A program made the translations under genes and the position numbers. Shown piece after piece: positions 7,245-13,951 of a stretch of DNA of 22,575 bases (positions are counted from its first letter, which is position 1; the number at the start of each line of letters is the position of its first letter). The stretch lies in NCBI GenBank assembly GCA_900751035.1, contig CAADSF010000259.1, positions 1 through 22,575 of the forward strand, written 5' to 3'. The notes beneath the pieces are model-generated. The model made no database searches. It was not told where the DNA came from and was given only the letters and a program-made list of their open reading frames with translations. The stretch is from an uncultured Oscillospiraceae bacterium (GTDB lineage Bacteria; Bacillota; Clostridia; Oscillospirales; Oscillospiraceae).

Positions 7245-8045
7245 TCAGAAAAACAGTCCGCCCAGAAGCGCGGACAGATCGAAATACCGTGCCAGCAGCA
7301 TCAGCGCCGGGCACAACAGCGCATACGGCCACGACGCTGCCGAGCCGCGTCCATGCGCGGCGCCTGGGAACTCGCCGCAGAACCCGCGCAGCTCCATGCT
7401 CTCATAGAGCGCCTGCGCCCGGTCCATGCTGCGCAGCAGCAGCTGACCGAGGAACGACCCCCACGCGGAAATATGAATCCCCTTCTGCCCCGGCGCACGG
7501 AGGCTGTAGGCCTGCTGCATCACGGCGACCTCGGAAAGAAGCAGCCCGACGTACCGGAACGTCAGCAGCAGAAGATTTGTCAGCAGCTTCGGCACATGCA
7601 GCTGCCGCAGAGCGCGGCAGATCTCCTCAATCGTGGTCGTGGCCATCAGCAAAAACGACGCGAGCAGGCAGAAAATACCCTTTAAAACCAGCGTCAGCAT
7701 GGATAGAACGCCGCCGGAGACGGCAAGCCCGCCGAGCTGCGCCACGATCTGCCGGTCAAACAGCGGATTGAGAAGCCCGACCGCGCACACGAGCGGCAGC
7801 ACCATGCGCAGCTTCTGAAAGCAAAGCCGCATCGGAAGCTGCGCGAGCTGATAGCCCGCCACCGGGAACAGCACCATCCAGACGAGCCGCGTCAGGCCAT
7901 ATTTCGGGAAGGACACGGTGACGGCGATATAAAAAACCGTCACGAACAGCTTGGAAAGCGGGCTGAGCCGGTGCAGAGGCGAATTCTGCGCCGCCAGCTC
8001 GTCCATTTCGCGCAGCTCAAGCCCCGCCTGCTCCGCCCTGTTCAC
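7245..8045 (-). CDS. cbiQ: ECF transporter transmembrane (T) component
   Basis: A 266-residue membrane protein of the CbiQ/EcfT family, the scaffold coupling the ATPase to the metal-binding component. It shows SPLHRLSPLSKLF at the N-terminus, several hydrophobic helices, and the conserved coupling region ending in SLRAPGQKG and SMELRGFCG. The GTG at 8045 is chosen since GGAGG lies eight bases upstream; the open frame runs further to a TTG without such a site. It lies between cbiM and cbiO and completes the transporter. Confidence 0.9.
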   Translation of the reverse strand: MNRAEQAGLELREMDELAAQNSPLHRLSPLSKLFVTVFYIAVTVSFPKYGLTRLVWMVLFPVAGYQLAQLPMRLCFQKLRMVLPLVCAVGLLNPLFDRQIVAQLGGLAVSGGVLSMLTLVLKGIFCLLASFLLMATTTIEEICRALRQLHVPKLLTNLLLLTFRYVGLLLSEVAVMQQAYSLRAPGQKGIHISAWGSFLGQLLLRSMDRAQALYESMELRGFCGEFPGAAHGRGSAASWPYALLCPALMLLARYFDLSALLGGLFF

Positions 8046-8078
8046 GCTCCATCCCTCCCGGTTCAAAAATGCGAAGTG

Positions 8079-8100
8079 CGGCAAGCCGGACGGCTTGCCG
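8079..8100 (-). other. Intra-operon hairpin between cbiM and cbiQ
   Basis: Nine-bp perfect stem (CGGCAAGCC with GGCTTGCCG, loop GGAC) in the 64-base gap, with no T-run. It could tune cbiM versus cbiQ/cbiO expression by mRNA protection or attenuation, but this is inference. Confidence 0.45.
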
Positions 8101-8109
8101 CGAAGCGGC

Positions 8110-9177
8110 TTATCCAGCCGCCGCCTGTTTTTTCTTTTTTCGCGCCAGACTGCCTGCCAGGCAGATCACACCGGCAAGTGCGGCGACCATCACGCAGCCG
8201 ACAAGACCGGATACGGACGTGCCTGCGGCGCTGTCGCTGCTTGCAAAGCTGTAATCCGGCAGGAAGGACGTTTTTTCCTGCACAGCGGCCGCTTTTTCCG
8301 CAGCAGCGCTCTGCGTGCCGTATTGTTCTTCGTCAAGGCCCATGTTGGCCGAATACCCGGCCTCCTCATTGCCGAACAGCGACCATTCCAGTCCATCCGG
8401 ACTGGAGCTTGCCAGCAGCGACAGTCCGCCGCCGATGACGAGCGCGGCAGCCGCCAGAATCGCCAGCGCAGCCCTGCGCGAGCAGCGGTTTTTCGCGCCG
8501 GAGCCTGCCGCGTCCTGCAAAAGCTCAGGGCGCGTCTGATAGACGAACAGCAGCACCGCCGCCGTAATCAGGCCCTCAACCAGGCCAATCGCCAGATGGA
8601 TGGGCTGCATCAGCGCCGCAAACGCGCCGAGCGGCAGAGACGTAATGCCGGAGAGCGTCGTTTCCAGCACGACGGAGAACGCACCGAGCTGGAGCGTCGC
8701 GACGCAGCCGAGCACCGACGCAAGCGTCAGACGCAGCCGGGCCTTGCCCGCGGACAGCTTGCCTCGCATCAGGGGCCGGTAAATGAGGAAATACCCCACA
8801 AAGCAGCCGTAGAACGCCATGTTCCACACGTTCGCACCCAGCGCGAGCAGCCCGCCGTCGGCAAAGAACAGCGCCTGAATGGCAAGAATGACAATCATGG
8901 ACAAAAATCCCGCCCACGGCCCCAGCATGGCGGACAGCAGCATACCGCCGCACAGATGCCCGGACGAGCCGGTGCCGGGAATGGTATAGTTGATCATCTG
9001 GCCCGCGAAGACGAGCGCGGACATGACCGCCATCGTCGGAAGCTTCTTCTTTGCCGTCTCCGGCGCGGCAAGCTCCTCCTTGCGCAGCTGCACGAGCGAA
9101 ACGCCCGCCGCAGCTGCCGAAGCCGCGTACATCGTAACGGCGACTGCCGGGGATAAAAGCGCGTCTGCCATATGCAT
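8110..9177 (-). CDS. cbiM: CbiM-type metal-binding component with C-terminal PDGLE domain
   Basis: A 355-residue S component for nickel or cobalt uptake. The mature N-terminus MHMADALLS puts a histidine at position 2, which in CbiM/NikM proteins coordinates the metal with the N-terminal amine; the following QMINYTIPGTGSSGHLCGG and helical segments (residues about 1-215) are the CbiM core. A second part carries the SSPDGLEWSLF motif and a final helix, the PDGLE/CbiN-like domain, here fused so that no separate cbiN exists. Start 9177 is fixed by GGAGG eight bases upstream. Whether the ion is Ni or Co is not shown by the sequence. Confidence 0.9.
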   Translation of the reverse strand: MHMADALLSPAVAVTMYAASAAAAGVSLVQLRKEELAAPETAKKKLPTMAVMSALVFAGQMINYTIPGTGSSGHLCGGMLLSAMLGPWAGFLSMIVILAIQALFFADGGLLALGANVWNMAFYGCFVGYFLIYRPLMRGKLSAGKARLRLTLASVLGCVATLQLGAFSVVLETTLSGITSLPLGAFAALMQPIHLAIGLVEGLITAAVLLFVYQTRPELLQDAAGSGAKNRCSRRAALAILAAAALVIGGGLSLLASSSPDGLEWSLFGNEEAGYSANMGLDEEQYGTQSAAAEKAAAVQEKTSFLPDYSFASSDSAAGTSVSGLVGCVMVAALAGVICLAGSLARKKKKQAAAG

Positions 9178-9206
9178 GGTCTGGCCCTCCAAATTTCTTT
9201 TTGCTT

Positions 9207-9235
9207 ATTATAAGAAGCCCAAAGACTGCGCGCAA
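9207..9235 (-). promoter_or_regulatory. Promoter of the cbiMQO operon
   Basis: On the minus strand TTGCGC (9230-9235) and TATAAT (9207-9212) are 17 bases apart, 30 bases before cbiM. The short leader leaves no room for a cobalamin or NiCo riboswitch. Confidence 0.75.
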
Positions 9236-9269
9236 GCTCCCCAGGGGGATATTTTGGACAAAAAAGTCC

Positions 9270-9285
9270 TTGTGAATCATGACAA
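9270..9285. promoter_or_regulatory. Dyad in the cbiM / xylose-isomerase intergenic region
   Basis: Imperfect inverted repeat TTGTGA-N4-TGACAA, 35 bases upstream of the cbiM -35. It is a possible repressor or activator site for cbiMQO, or for the rightward gene about 80 bases away. It does not match the NikR consensus known to me. Confidence 0.3.
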
Positions 9286-9365
9286 ATTGCGGCAAGAGAA
9301 TTTGTTGAAGTCTACCGAAAAATTTTAAATCGCAAGATTGTCGGATAAAAAAAGCAAGTCTAACA

Positions 9366-9393
9366 TTGAACAAGCGGCCCATTCCGCTATGAT
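9366..9393 (+). promoter_or_regulatory. Promoter of the xylose-isomerase-family gene
   Basis: TTGAAC (9366-9371) and TATGAT (9388-9393), spacer 16. The transcript would start near 9400 with a leader of about 88 bases. Confidence 0.6.
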
Positions 9394-9406
9394 AGAGCTA
9401 TCCGGA

Positions 9407-9429
9407 GGCGGTTTTCGGGAAAAGCCGCC
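9407..9429 (+). other. Leader hairpin ahead of the xylose-isomerase-family gene
   Basis: GGCGGTTTT pairs with AAAGCCGCC (one G-T pair) around a five-base loop, right at the predicted 5' end of the mRNA. Likely an mRNA stability or regulatory hairpin; no riboswitch class recognised. Confidence 0.45.
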
Positions 9430-9487
9430 ATCCCCTCAAGCACATATTTGTATGAAACACAGACGATTGATACAGGAGGATGCAGAC

Positions 9488-10525
9488 ATGGCAACATTCA
9501 GATTTACCGCAGGCCCGTGGAACGTCCACGAGGGCAATGAAACCTTTGGCCCCGGCCATCGCAAGAGTATTCCGCTGGAAGAAAAAATGAAGAAGTACGC
9601 CGAGATCGGTCTGGCCGGTATGCAGTTCCATGACGACGACGCTGTTCCCGACATGAACAACATGACCGAAAAGCAGATCGTCGACTACGCAAAGGACGTC
9701 AAGGCGATGCTCGACAAATACGGCCTGTTTGCAGAGTTTGTCGCGCCGCGTCTGTGGTTTGACAAGCGCACGAACGACGGCGGCTTCACCGCCTCCCGCA
9801 AGGAAGACCGCGAGTTTGCCCAGTGGCGCGCACGCCGCTCCTGCGACATCGCCAAGGCGCTCGGCACGAAGAAAATCCAGCTGTGGCTGGCCCGTGAGGG
9901 CACGCTCTGCGCCGAGGGCAAGAACCCCGTTGAAATGACCCTTCAGCTGCGCGACGCGTTCAACGACATCCTGACCTACCGCGACGACGCACTCATTCTC
10001 GTCGAGCCGAAGCCCAATGAGCCCATCGACCGCTCCATCTGCGGCACTGCCGGTCACGCACTGGCCGTCGGCGCATACACCGTCGACCCGATCCGCGTCG
10101 GCCTGTGCATCGAATCCGCACACTCCATCCTCGCCGGCCTCGACCCCGCGAACGACATGGGCTTCGCGCTGGCGCTCAACAAGCTGTGGGGCGTGCATCT
10201 GAACGACCAGAACGGCTGCCGCTACGACCAGGACAAGGCGTTCGGCGTCGACAACCTGCGCAACGCGTTCAATCAGGTCAAGGTCCTGTACGAAAACAAC
10301 TTCGGCGACCGCGGCAACTTTGAATGCGTCGGCCTCGACGTCAAGGCCATGCGCACCCAGCCCGACGAGGACTGCTACCGCCATCTCATCAACTCCAAGA
10401 AGATCTTCGAGAAGCTGCTGGACAAGGTCAAGAGATTCGACTATGCGTTCCAGGCAGAATGCGTCAAGGAGCAGAACTTCGAAAAGCTCGAAATGTACGT
10501 CATGGACCTGCTGATGGGCGACTGA
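9488..10525 (+). CDS. Xylose-isomerase-family TIM-barrel sugar isomerase
   Basis: A 345-residue TIM-barrel protein aligned by eye to class I (Thermus/actinobacterial) xylose isomerases. Visible correspondences are catalytic His48 in QFHDDD, Glu173 and Lys175 in VEPKPNEP, Glu209 and His212 in IESAH, Asp240 in HLND, Asp247 and Asp249 in YDQDKAFG, and Asp284 in GLDVKAMRT: the complete catalytic histidine and two-metal ligand set. It is shorter than usual class I enzymes (about 385-395) and differs around LWLAREG. The start at 9488 follows AGGAGG. Aldose-ketose isomerisation is expected; D-xylose is the default substrate but no xylulokinase or sugar transporter is nearby, so substrate is uncertain and I give no symbol. 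Confidence 0.85.
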   Translation: MATFRFTAGPWNVHEGNETFGPGHRKSIPLEEKMKKYAEIGLAGMQFHDDDAVPDMNNMTEKQIVDYAKDVKAMLDKYGLFAEFVAPRLWFDKRTNDGGFTASRKEDREFAQWRARRSCDIAKALGTKKIQLWLAREGTLCAEGKNPVEMTLQLRDAFNDILTYRDDALILVEPKPNEPIDRSICGTAGHALAVGAYTVDPIRVGLCIESAHSILAGLDPANDMGFALALNKLWGVHLNDQNGCRYDQDKAFGVDNLRNAFNQVKVLYENNFGDRGNFECVGLDVKAMRTQPDEDCYRHLINSKKIFEKLLDKVKRFDYAFQAECVKEQNFEKLEMYVMDLLMGD

Positions 10526-10537
10526 TAAGAAATCCGG

Positions 10538-10569
10538 GGGCTGCCGCAAACGCGGCAGCCCTTTGTTCT
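10538..10569 (+). terminator. Terminator of the xylose-isomerase-family gene
   Basis: Perfect 10-bp GC-rich stem (10538-10547 with 10552-10561, loop AAAC) followed by TTTGTTCTT. Confidence 0.88.
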
Positions 10570-10597
10570 TGCGCACAAATCGGTTCTGTGATAGTAT
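10569..10597 (+). promoter_or_regulatory. Promoter of the 163-residue membrane protein gene
   Basis: TTGCGC (10569-10574) and TAGTAT (10592-10597), spacer 17, with TGA directly before the -10 box. Its -35 directly follows the preceding terminator. Confidence 0.6.
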
Positions 10598-10629
10598 CTG
10601 CATGAAACCTTCAGAAGGACTGAAACAAC

Positions 10630-11121
10630 ATGCTGGTAACAATTCTTGCGGCGCTGCTGCTGATGGCCGCATATTTTCTTGTTCTGTACGGCGGGGTCGG
10701 GTTTATTCAGGATAAGCGGTTCTTCTCCTCCGCACCGAAGGAAAATCTGGACGCAATCCCGGATAAAAAGGAGCGGTTCCGCGGGGCGCACATCATCGGC
10801 TGGTGCATCGAGGCAATCGCGATTTCGCTGTTTCTGGCCGCGGCTGTTCTCGCCGCATGGGACGGGGTGCGGAACGGCTTCGGGTTTTTCCGGTTCTTCG
10901 GGCGGTTCCTTGCCATGCTTTACTGCATGGAGGTCTACGACATCCTCTTCTTCGACTGGTTCCTGCTCTGTCATTCAAACTTTTTCCCGCATTTTTACCC
11001 AGAACTGAAGGGCGTCGTAGGACCGCATATGTTCGGCTACAACAAAAAGACGCACATCCTGCACTTCCTGCTCTACATCCCCCTCTGCGCCGCGATTGCT
11101 GGCATCTGCATGATTGTTTGA
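10630..11121 (+). CDS. Membrane protein of unknown function, four predicted helices
   Basis: I do not recognise the family. The 163-residue protein has four hydrophobic stretches (about residues 3-25, 56-78, 88-110, 141-162). A conserved-looking polar stretch, FDWFLLCHSNFFPHFYPELKG and then GPHMFGYNKKTH, sits between helices three and four and is rich in aromatic residues, His and Asp, which may form a membrane-edge site. An AAGGAC ribosome site precedes the ATG. It stands alone between its own promoter and the tRNA-Leu promoter. Confidence 0.8.
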   Translation: MLVTILAALLLMAAYFLVLYGGVGFIQDKRFFSSAPKENLDAIPDKKERFRGAHIIGWCIEAIAISLFLAAAVLAAWDGVRNGFGFFRFFGRFLAMLYCMEVYDILFFDWFLLCHSNFFPHFYPELKGVVGPHMFGYNKKTHILHFLLYIPLCAAIAGICMIV

Positions 11122-11132
11122 ACGCTGCTGCG

Positions 11133-11173
11133 CCGGCCTGCCGCATCGACGAATCGCCGGCCGGTATGTTTTT
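11133..11173 (+). terminator. Weak terminator after the 163-residue membrane protein gene
   Basis: CCGGCC (11133-11138) can pair with GGCCGG (11159-11164) around a long loop, followed by TATGTTTTT. Stem short; moderate support. Confidence 0.45.
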
Positions 11174-11196
11174 CACAACTTTTCTGCACCTTCCGC

Positions 11197-11225
11197 TTGA
11201 CAAGCGGGAATATCTGTGGTAATAT
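11197..11225 (+). promoter_or_regulatory. Promoter of tRNA-Leu
   Basis: Consensus TTGACA (11197-11202) and TAATAT (11220-11225), spacer 17, 26 bases before the mature tRNA. Confidence 0.85.
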
Positions 11226-11251
11226 ATCCGAGCAGTTGAAAGACTGCAAAT

Positions 11252-11339
11252 GCGCGAGTGGTGGAATTGGCAGACTCGCTAGATTCAGGTTCTAGTGTCC
11301 ACTCCGGACGTGCGGGTTCAAGTCCCGCCTCGCGCACCA
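11252..11339 (+). tRNA. tRNA-Leu (anticodon CAG)
   Basis: Acceptor arms GCGCGAG (11252-11258) and CTCGCGC (11329-11335) pair perfectly, followed by discriminator A and an encoded CCA (11337-11339). The D-arm sequence TGGTGGAATTGGCAGAC, anticodon arm CTAGA-TTCAGGT-TCTAG with anticodon CAG, a long class II variable arm and the T-arm GCGGGTTCAAGTCCCGC are all visible. Its 3' end is the attachment site of the element that follows; the tRNA stays intact because the element restores the sequence. Confidence 0.97.
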
Positions 11340-11340
11340 A
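11317..11340 (+). repeat. attL: 24-bp direct repeat, tRNA-Leu 3' end
   Basis: The T-arm 3' half, acceptor strand, CCA and one extra A (beginning TTCAAGTCCCGCC, ending GCACCAA) recur exactly at 21889-21912. Identity stops abruptly on both sides. This is the crossover segment used by the adjacent integrase. Confidence 0.95.
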
Positions 11341-11344
11341 GCAG

Positions 11345-11379
11345 AAAACCCTTGAAAACACTACGTTTTCAAGGGTTTT
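11345..11379. terminator. Element-borne terminator for tRNA-Leu
   Basis: Perfect 15-bp stem (11345-11359 with 11365-11379, loop ACTAC) beginning in AAAA and ending in TTTT, hence active both ways. It begins five bases after attL, inside the element, and replaces the tRNA's own terminator displaced to beyond attR; it may also stop integrase read-through into the tRNA. Confidence 0.88.
11350..11364 (+). repeat. Arm-type repeat A, left copy
   Basis: CCTTGAAAACACTAC, identical to 21830-21844 at the right end. Lies 9 bases from the attL core. Candidate integrase arm-binding site; it overlaps the terminator stem. Confidence 0.55.
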
Positions 11380-11399
11380 GTTGCGTCTATGGACAGGTG

Positions 11400-11425
11400 T
11401 TTTCCCCTATGTTTTCCCCTTACAG
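11400..11425 (+). repeat. Arm-type repeat B, left copy
   Basis: A 26-bp sequence with an internal tandem TTTTCCCC (TTTTCCCCTATG, then TTTTCCCCTTACAG) that is repeated exactly and in the same orientation at 21761-21786. Candidate integrase or directionality-factor binding site between the int stop and attL. Confidence 0.65.
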
Positions 11426-11430
11426 AGTTT

Positions 11431-12642
11431 TTACGCCTTTTTTGCCGCCTGAATGCCCTCTATGAAGCGGTCCATGCGGCGGGCGCTTTCCTGCCTCATT
11501 TTCTCGGTTACATGAGCGTAAGTGTCCAACGTGAATGCCGCTGTATGGTGTCCTAAATTCTCCTGTACGGTTTTTATATCATCGCCGGAGCGCAGCGCGG
11601 CAACTGCGTAGCTGTGTCTCAGATCGTGAAAACGGGCGGCGGGAACGCCGGCAGCCGCAGCCAGCTTTTTGAAATGCAGATAGACAGTCTGAGCGCAGAG
11701 GTTCCGCCCGCAAGCATTTGTAAATACAAGGTTGAGCGGGTTGCTCCACGCAGGCCCCGCCTTTAGGCGCTGCTCATACTGTGTTTTCCGCTGATTGGTC
11801 AAAATCTGCATGACATAGCTTGCTGGTGCGATGATGCGCGTCTTCCCGTTTTTGGTCGGCGCAAGGATGTACTCGCCGCCGGTGGCGCGGACTTTCTGAA
11901 GCTGCTGCTTTATCGTAATCGTTCCACCTTTGAAGTCGATACAATCCCAAGTCAGCCCCAGTACCTCCCCCTCGCGCATTCCCGTAAACAGTGTGGTGAC
12001 ATATACAGTTTCATACTCGCAGCCTTTGACAACGTCGAGGAATGAGATCATTTCATCGTCTGCGAGAGGCTTTATTTCCGCTTTCTGCACTTTGGGTAGG
12101 TCGGGCTTGTCAGCGGGGTTGTGCCGGATGTATCCAAGCGAAACGGCTTTTTCAAGAGCCTTGTGCAGAGTGCCGTGAACATTCTTCTTTGATTTTGCGG
12201 ACAATGGCTTGTTGGTGCGCTTATTGGTCAGATTGTTATAGAGCCGCTGCACGTCAACGGCGGTCAGCTCAGAGAGCCGCAGCGCACCGACAGCGGGCTT
12301 GATATGCTGCTTGATATTCGCTTTGTAGCTTTCGACCGTGCGAGGCTTTACACTGTTCAGATACTCCGCAGCCCATGTGTCGAGCCACTGTCCGACGGTC
12401 ATTTTTGACGGCTCAAAATAGTCCCCAGTATTGACAGCGGCAGCGGCGGCTTGCAACTTCTCGCGCACCTCTTTTTGCGTCCTTCCTGAGAAGCTGCGCC
12501 GTATCTGCTTTCCTGTACCGGGATCGCGCCCAACGGTGACACGCGCCTCCCAGAAGGTATATTCTTTCCCGTTCCGCACGACTGTTTTCTTGCGGATGTT
12601 GCCCGCTCCCTGTGCGGCGCGGGTATTTTTCTGTCTCGGCAT
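11431..12642 (-). CDS. int: Tyrosine recombinase (integrase) of the element
   Basis: A 403-residue phage-type integrase. Residues about 1-75 form an N-terminal arm-binding domain (AP2-like, KEYTFWEARVTVGRDPGTGKQIRRSF), 80-180 the SAM-like core-binding domain (MTVGQWLDTWAAEYL), and 190-400 the catalytic domain. Catalytic residues are visible: Arg223 (TGMREGE), Lys264, His339 and Arg342 (HDLRH), His365 (LGHH) and nucleophile Tyr375 (DTYAHV). The start at 12642 has AGGAGG eight bases upstream. Its stop is 90 bases from attL and it is transcribed toward the tRNA, the usual arrangement for tRNA-targeting islands. It should catalyse integration at tRNA-Leu and, with the Xis-like protein, excision. 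Confidence 0.96.
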   Translation of the reverse strand: MPRQKNTRAAQGAGNIRKKTVVRNGKEYTFWEARVTVGRDPGTGKQIRRSFSGRTQKEVREKLQAAAAAVNTGDYFEPSKMTVGQWLDTWAAEYLNSVKPRTVESYKANIKQHIKPAVGALRLSELTAVDVQRLYNNLTNKRTNKPLSAKSKKNVHGTLHKALEKAVSLGYIRHNPADKPDLPKVQKAEIKPLADDEMISFLDVVKGCEYETVYVTTLFTGMREGEVLGLTWDCIDFKGGTITIKQQLQKVRATGGEYILAPTKNGKTRIIAPASYVMQILTNQRKTQYEQRLKAGPAWSNPLNLVFTNACGRNLCAQTVYLHFKKLAAAAGVPAARFHDLRHSYAVAALRSGDDIKTVQENLGHHTAAFTLDTYAHVTEKMRQESARRMDRFIEGIQAAKKA

Positions 12643-12674
12643 TGCATTTTCCTCCTATATCATGCTAAGATATA

Positions 12675-12705
12675 GGGGCAGTAGGCCGTGCAAGTTTACT
12701 GCCCC
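12675..12705. other. Hairpin upstream of the integrase gene
   Basis: GGGGCAGTA (12675-12683) pairs with TACTGCCCC (12697-12705) around a 13-base loop, 33 bases upstream of int. Could shield or attenuate int translation, or act as a terminator from the repressor gene. Confidence 0.5.
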
Positions 12706-12710
12706 TTATA

Positions 12711-12743
12711 ACCGTCCTCGGTGTTGGTAGCGCCGGGGGCGGT
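12711..12743. terminator. Hairpin after the repressor gene
   Basis: An 11-pair stem with three G-T pairs (12711-12721 with 12733-12743) followed on the plus strand by TTTTCGTTTATAT and on the minus strand by TTATAAG. It lies between repressor stop and int start and may limit repressor-to-int read-through. Confidence 0.5.
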
Positions 12744-12749
12744 TTTCGT

Positions 12750-13448
12750 TTATATAACTTCTTCAGCGGCTCGGCGGAATGAGTATTGTGCTTCCTGTAA
12801 ATGGAGTTTTATTGCGTCCTCTCTTGAGATTGCGGTCATATTGGGAGCAAGGACAGAAAGTGTAGATAGAGCTTCATCAAATCGCTTGCTGTCTAAGGTA
12901 AGTTCACGATTCGGAATATAAGACTCCGTGATTTTTTGCCCACTCCATGTTTCTAACTCGTTTATGATTTTTTGTACGTCGTCAGCATATTTTTTGACAA
13001 ATTTAGCGTGGGCAGGCTCTCTGCATTCTATGGCTGATTCGAGCTGTTCCAGCATGGCAGAAAAATGTTCGCTCAAAATCAGCCCGTTCAATATCTCGGT
13101 TTTATATGGTTCGTTTTTTAATGTACGAAGATAGTCGGCCGCTTTTTCGGAAAGCCCCGTCGCTGACGAAATATCTGCCGTTTCCTTTCTTGGAGATTCC
13201 TGCATACAAAGCAAATAATCTGTGTCGCAGTCTAAAATGCGACACATTCTTTTTAGAGTGTCGTAATCAGGGCTTGTCTTTCCAGATTCCCAGTTATGCA
13301 CGGTTTTTTGCCGGCTATCTTTCTCAAGAGGAACATCGGGACACACAAGAGTATGAAACGCTACTCTGTCATATCCTTTCGATTTTCTCAGGCTTTGCAG
13401 ACGTCCTCCCATTGTCTCAATGGGAAATATCCTTTCTTCTCGCGCCAT
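12750..13448 (-). CDS. XRE-family repressor (Stl/CI-like)
   Basis: A 232-residue regulator. An XRE helix-turn-helix lies at residues about 14-80 (GGRLQSLRKSKGYDRVAFHTLV, KTVHNWESGKTSPDYDTLKRMCRIL, DTDYLLC). The rest is mostly helical (FSAMLEQLESAIE, FVKKYADDVQKIINEL) with no peptidase catalytic dyad seen, so it is not a LexA-type self-cleaving repressor. That fits Stl-like satellite repressors, which are relieved by binding a helper-phage protein. An AGGTGA site precedes the ATG. It is divergent from a Cro-like gene with overlapping promoters and is probably the master repressor of the element. Confidence 0.88.
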   Translation of the reverse strand: MAREERIFPIETMGGRLQSLRKSKGYDRVAFHTLVCPDVPLEKDSRQKTVHNWESGKTSPDYDTLKRMCRILDCDTDYLLCMQESPRKETADISSATGLSEKAADYLRTLKNEPYKTEILNGLILSEHFSAMLEQLESAIECREPAHAKFVKKYADDVQKIINELETWSGQKITESYIPNRELTLDSKRFDEALSTLSVLAPNMTAISREDAIKLHLQEAQYSFRRAAEEVI

Positions 13449-13479
13449 ATTTTCACCTCATAACGGAATCTATTAAGAA

Positions 13480-13507
13480 TTGATATTTCTATTATACAAG
13501 ATATAAT
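13480..13507 (+). promoter_or_regulatory. Early rightward promoter of the element
   Basis: TTGATA (13480-13485) and TATAAT (13502-13507), spacer 16. Drives the cro-like, xis-like to terS operon. Confidence 0.8.
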
Positions 13508-13518
13508 GGGATTGTCAA
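13491..13518 (-). promoter_or_regulatory. Repressor-gene promoter
   Basis: On the minus strand full-consensus TTGACA (13513-13518) and TATAAT (13491-13496), spacer 16. It overlaps the early rightward promoter completely, making a mutually exclusive switch. Confidence 0.82.
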
Positions 13519-13530
13519 GAACAACGACAA
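13512..13530. promoter_or_regulatory. Candidate repressor operator
   Basis: Inverted repeat TTGTC-N9-GACAA covering the -35 of the leftward promoter and the start point of the rightward one. Position fits an operator for the XRE or Cro-like protein; binding is inferred. Confidence 0.45.
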
Positions 13531-13559
13531 CAAAACAAAGAAAAAGTGAGGTGACGGAA

Positions 13560-13748
13560 GTGGAAAACATGGAAATTAGGCGCGAGGCTGCAAAGAATGA
13601 CCTGAAATTGTGGGAAATAGCGGAGGCTTGCGGCATGACCGACAGTACCTTTTCTCGAAAACTCCGCCGCGAACTGCCAAGCGAGCAGCGTAATCACATT
13701 CTGAAAGTAATTGCGGAACTTGCTGAACGCAAGGGGGGTGTAGGCTGA
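13560..13748 (+). CDS. Small Cro-like helix-turn-helix protein
   Basis: First gene of the rightward operon, 62 residues from a GTG at 13560 with AGGTGA upstream; the ATG at 13569 is an alternative. The segment NDLKLWEIAEACGMTDSTFSRKLRRELP is a helix-turn-helix typical of phage DNA-binding proteins. By position opposite the XRE repressor it should act as Cro/Str-type early regulator. It overlaps the next gene by one base (TGATG). Confidence 0.8.
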   Translation: MENMEIRREAAKNDLKLWEIAEACGMTDSTFSRKLRRELPSEQRNHILKVIAELAERKGGVG

Positions 13749-13951
13749 TGGAAACGATTGATAGAGTAACATTGTCGGTAGCAGAAACCGCCGCCGCGCT
13801 CGGTGTTTCCCGCCCAACCGTATATGCGCTTCTCCACAAGCGCGACTTTCCTGCCTTTAAGGTTGGTGGACGCACACTCGTTTCGGTCGATGGGTTGCGT
13901 GAGTGGGTAGCTACACAGGCAGGGGGTGAAAAAAGTGCAGGAGAACAGTAA
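13748..13951 (+). CDS. Excisionase-family DNA-binding protein (Xis-like)
   Basis: A 67-residue MerR-like helix-turn-helix of the excisionase family: LSVAETAAALGVSRPTVYALLHKRDFPAFKVGGRTLVS, then DGLREWV. Such proteins bend the attachment arms and steer the integrase to excision. It is translationally coupled to the preceding gene by a TGATG overlap. A helper regulatory role (AlpA-like) is the alternative; AlpA also activates integrase in some satellites. Confidence 0.85.
   Translation: METIDRVTLSVAETAAALGVSRPTVYALLHKRDFPAFKVGGRTLVSVDGLREWVATQAGGEKSAGEQ

Noticed and set aside
6496..7407. Plus-strand frame opposite cbiO
   Set aside because: Shadow of a clear ABC ATPase gene.
7951..9156. Plus-strand 401-codon frame opposite cbiQ and cbiM
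   Set aside because: Arg/Gln/His-rich antisense artefact; the minus-strand genes have motifs and ribosome sites.
9178..9235. Cobalamin or NiCo riboswitch upstream of cbiM
   Set aside because: Predicted leader is only about 25 bases and lacks the conserved boxes.
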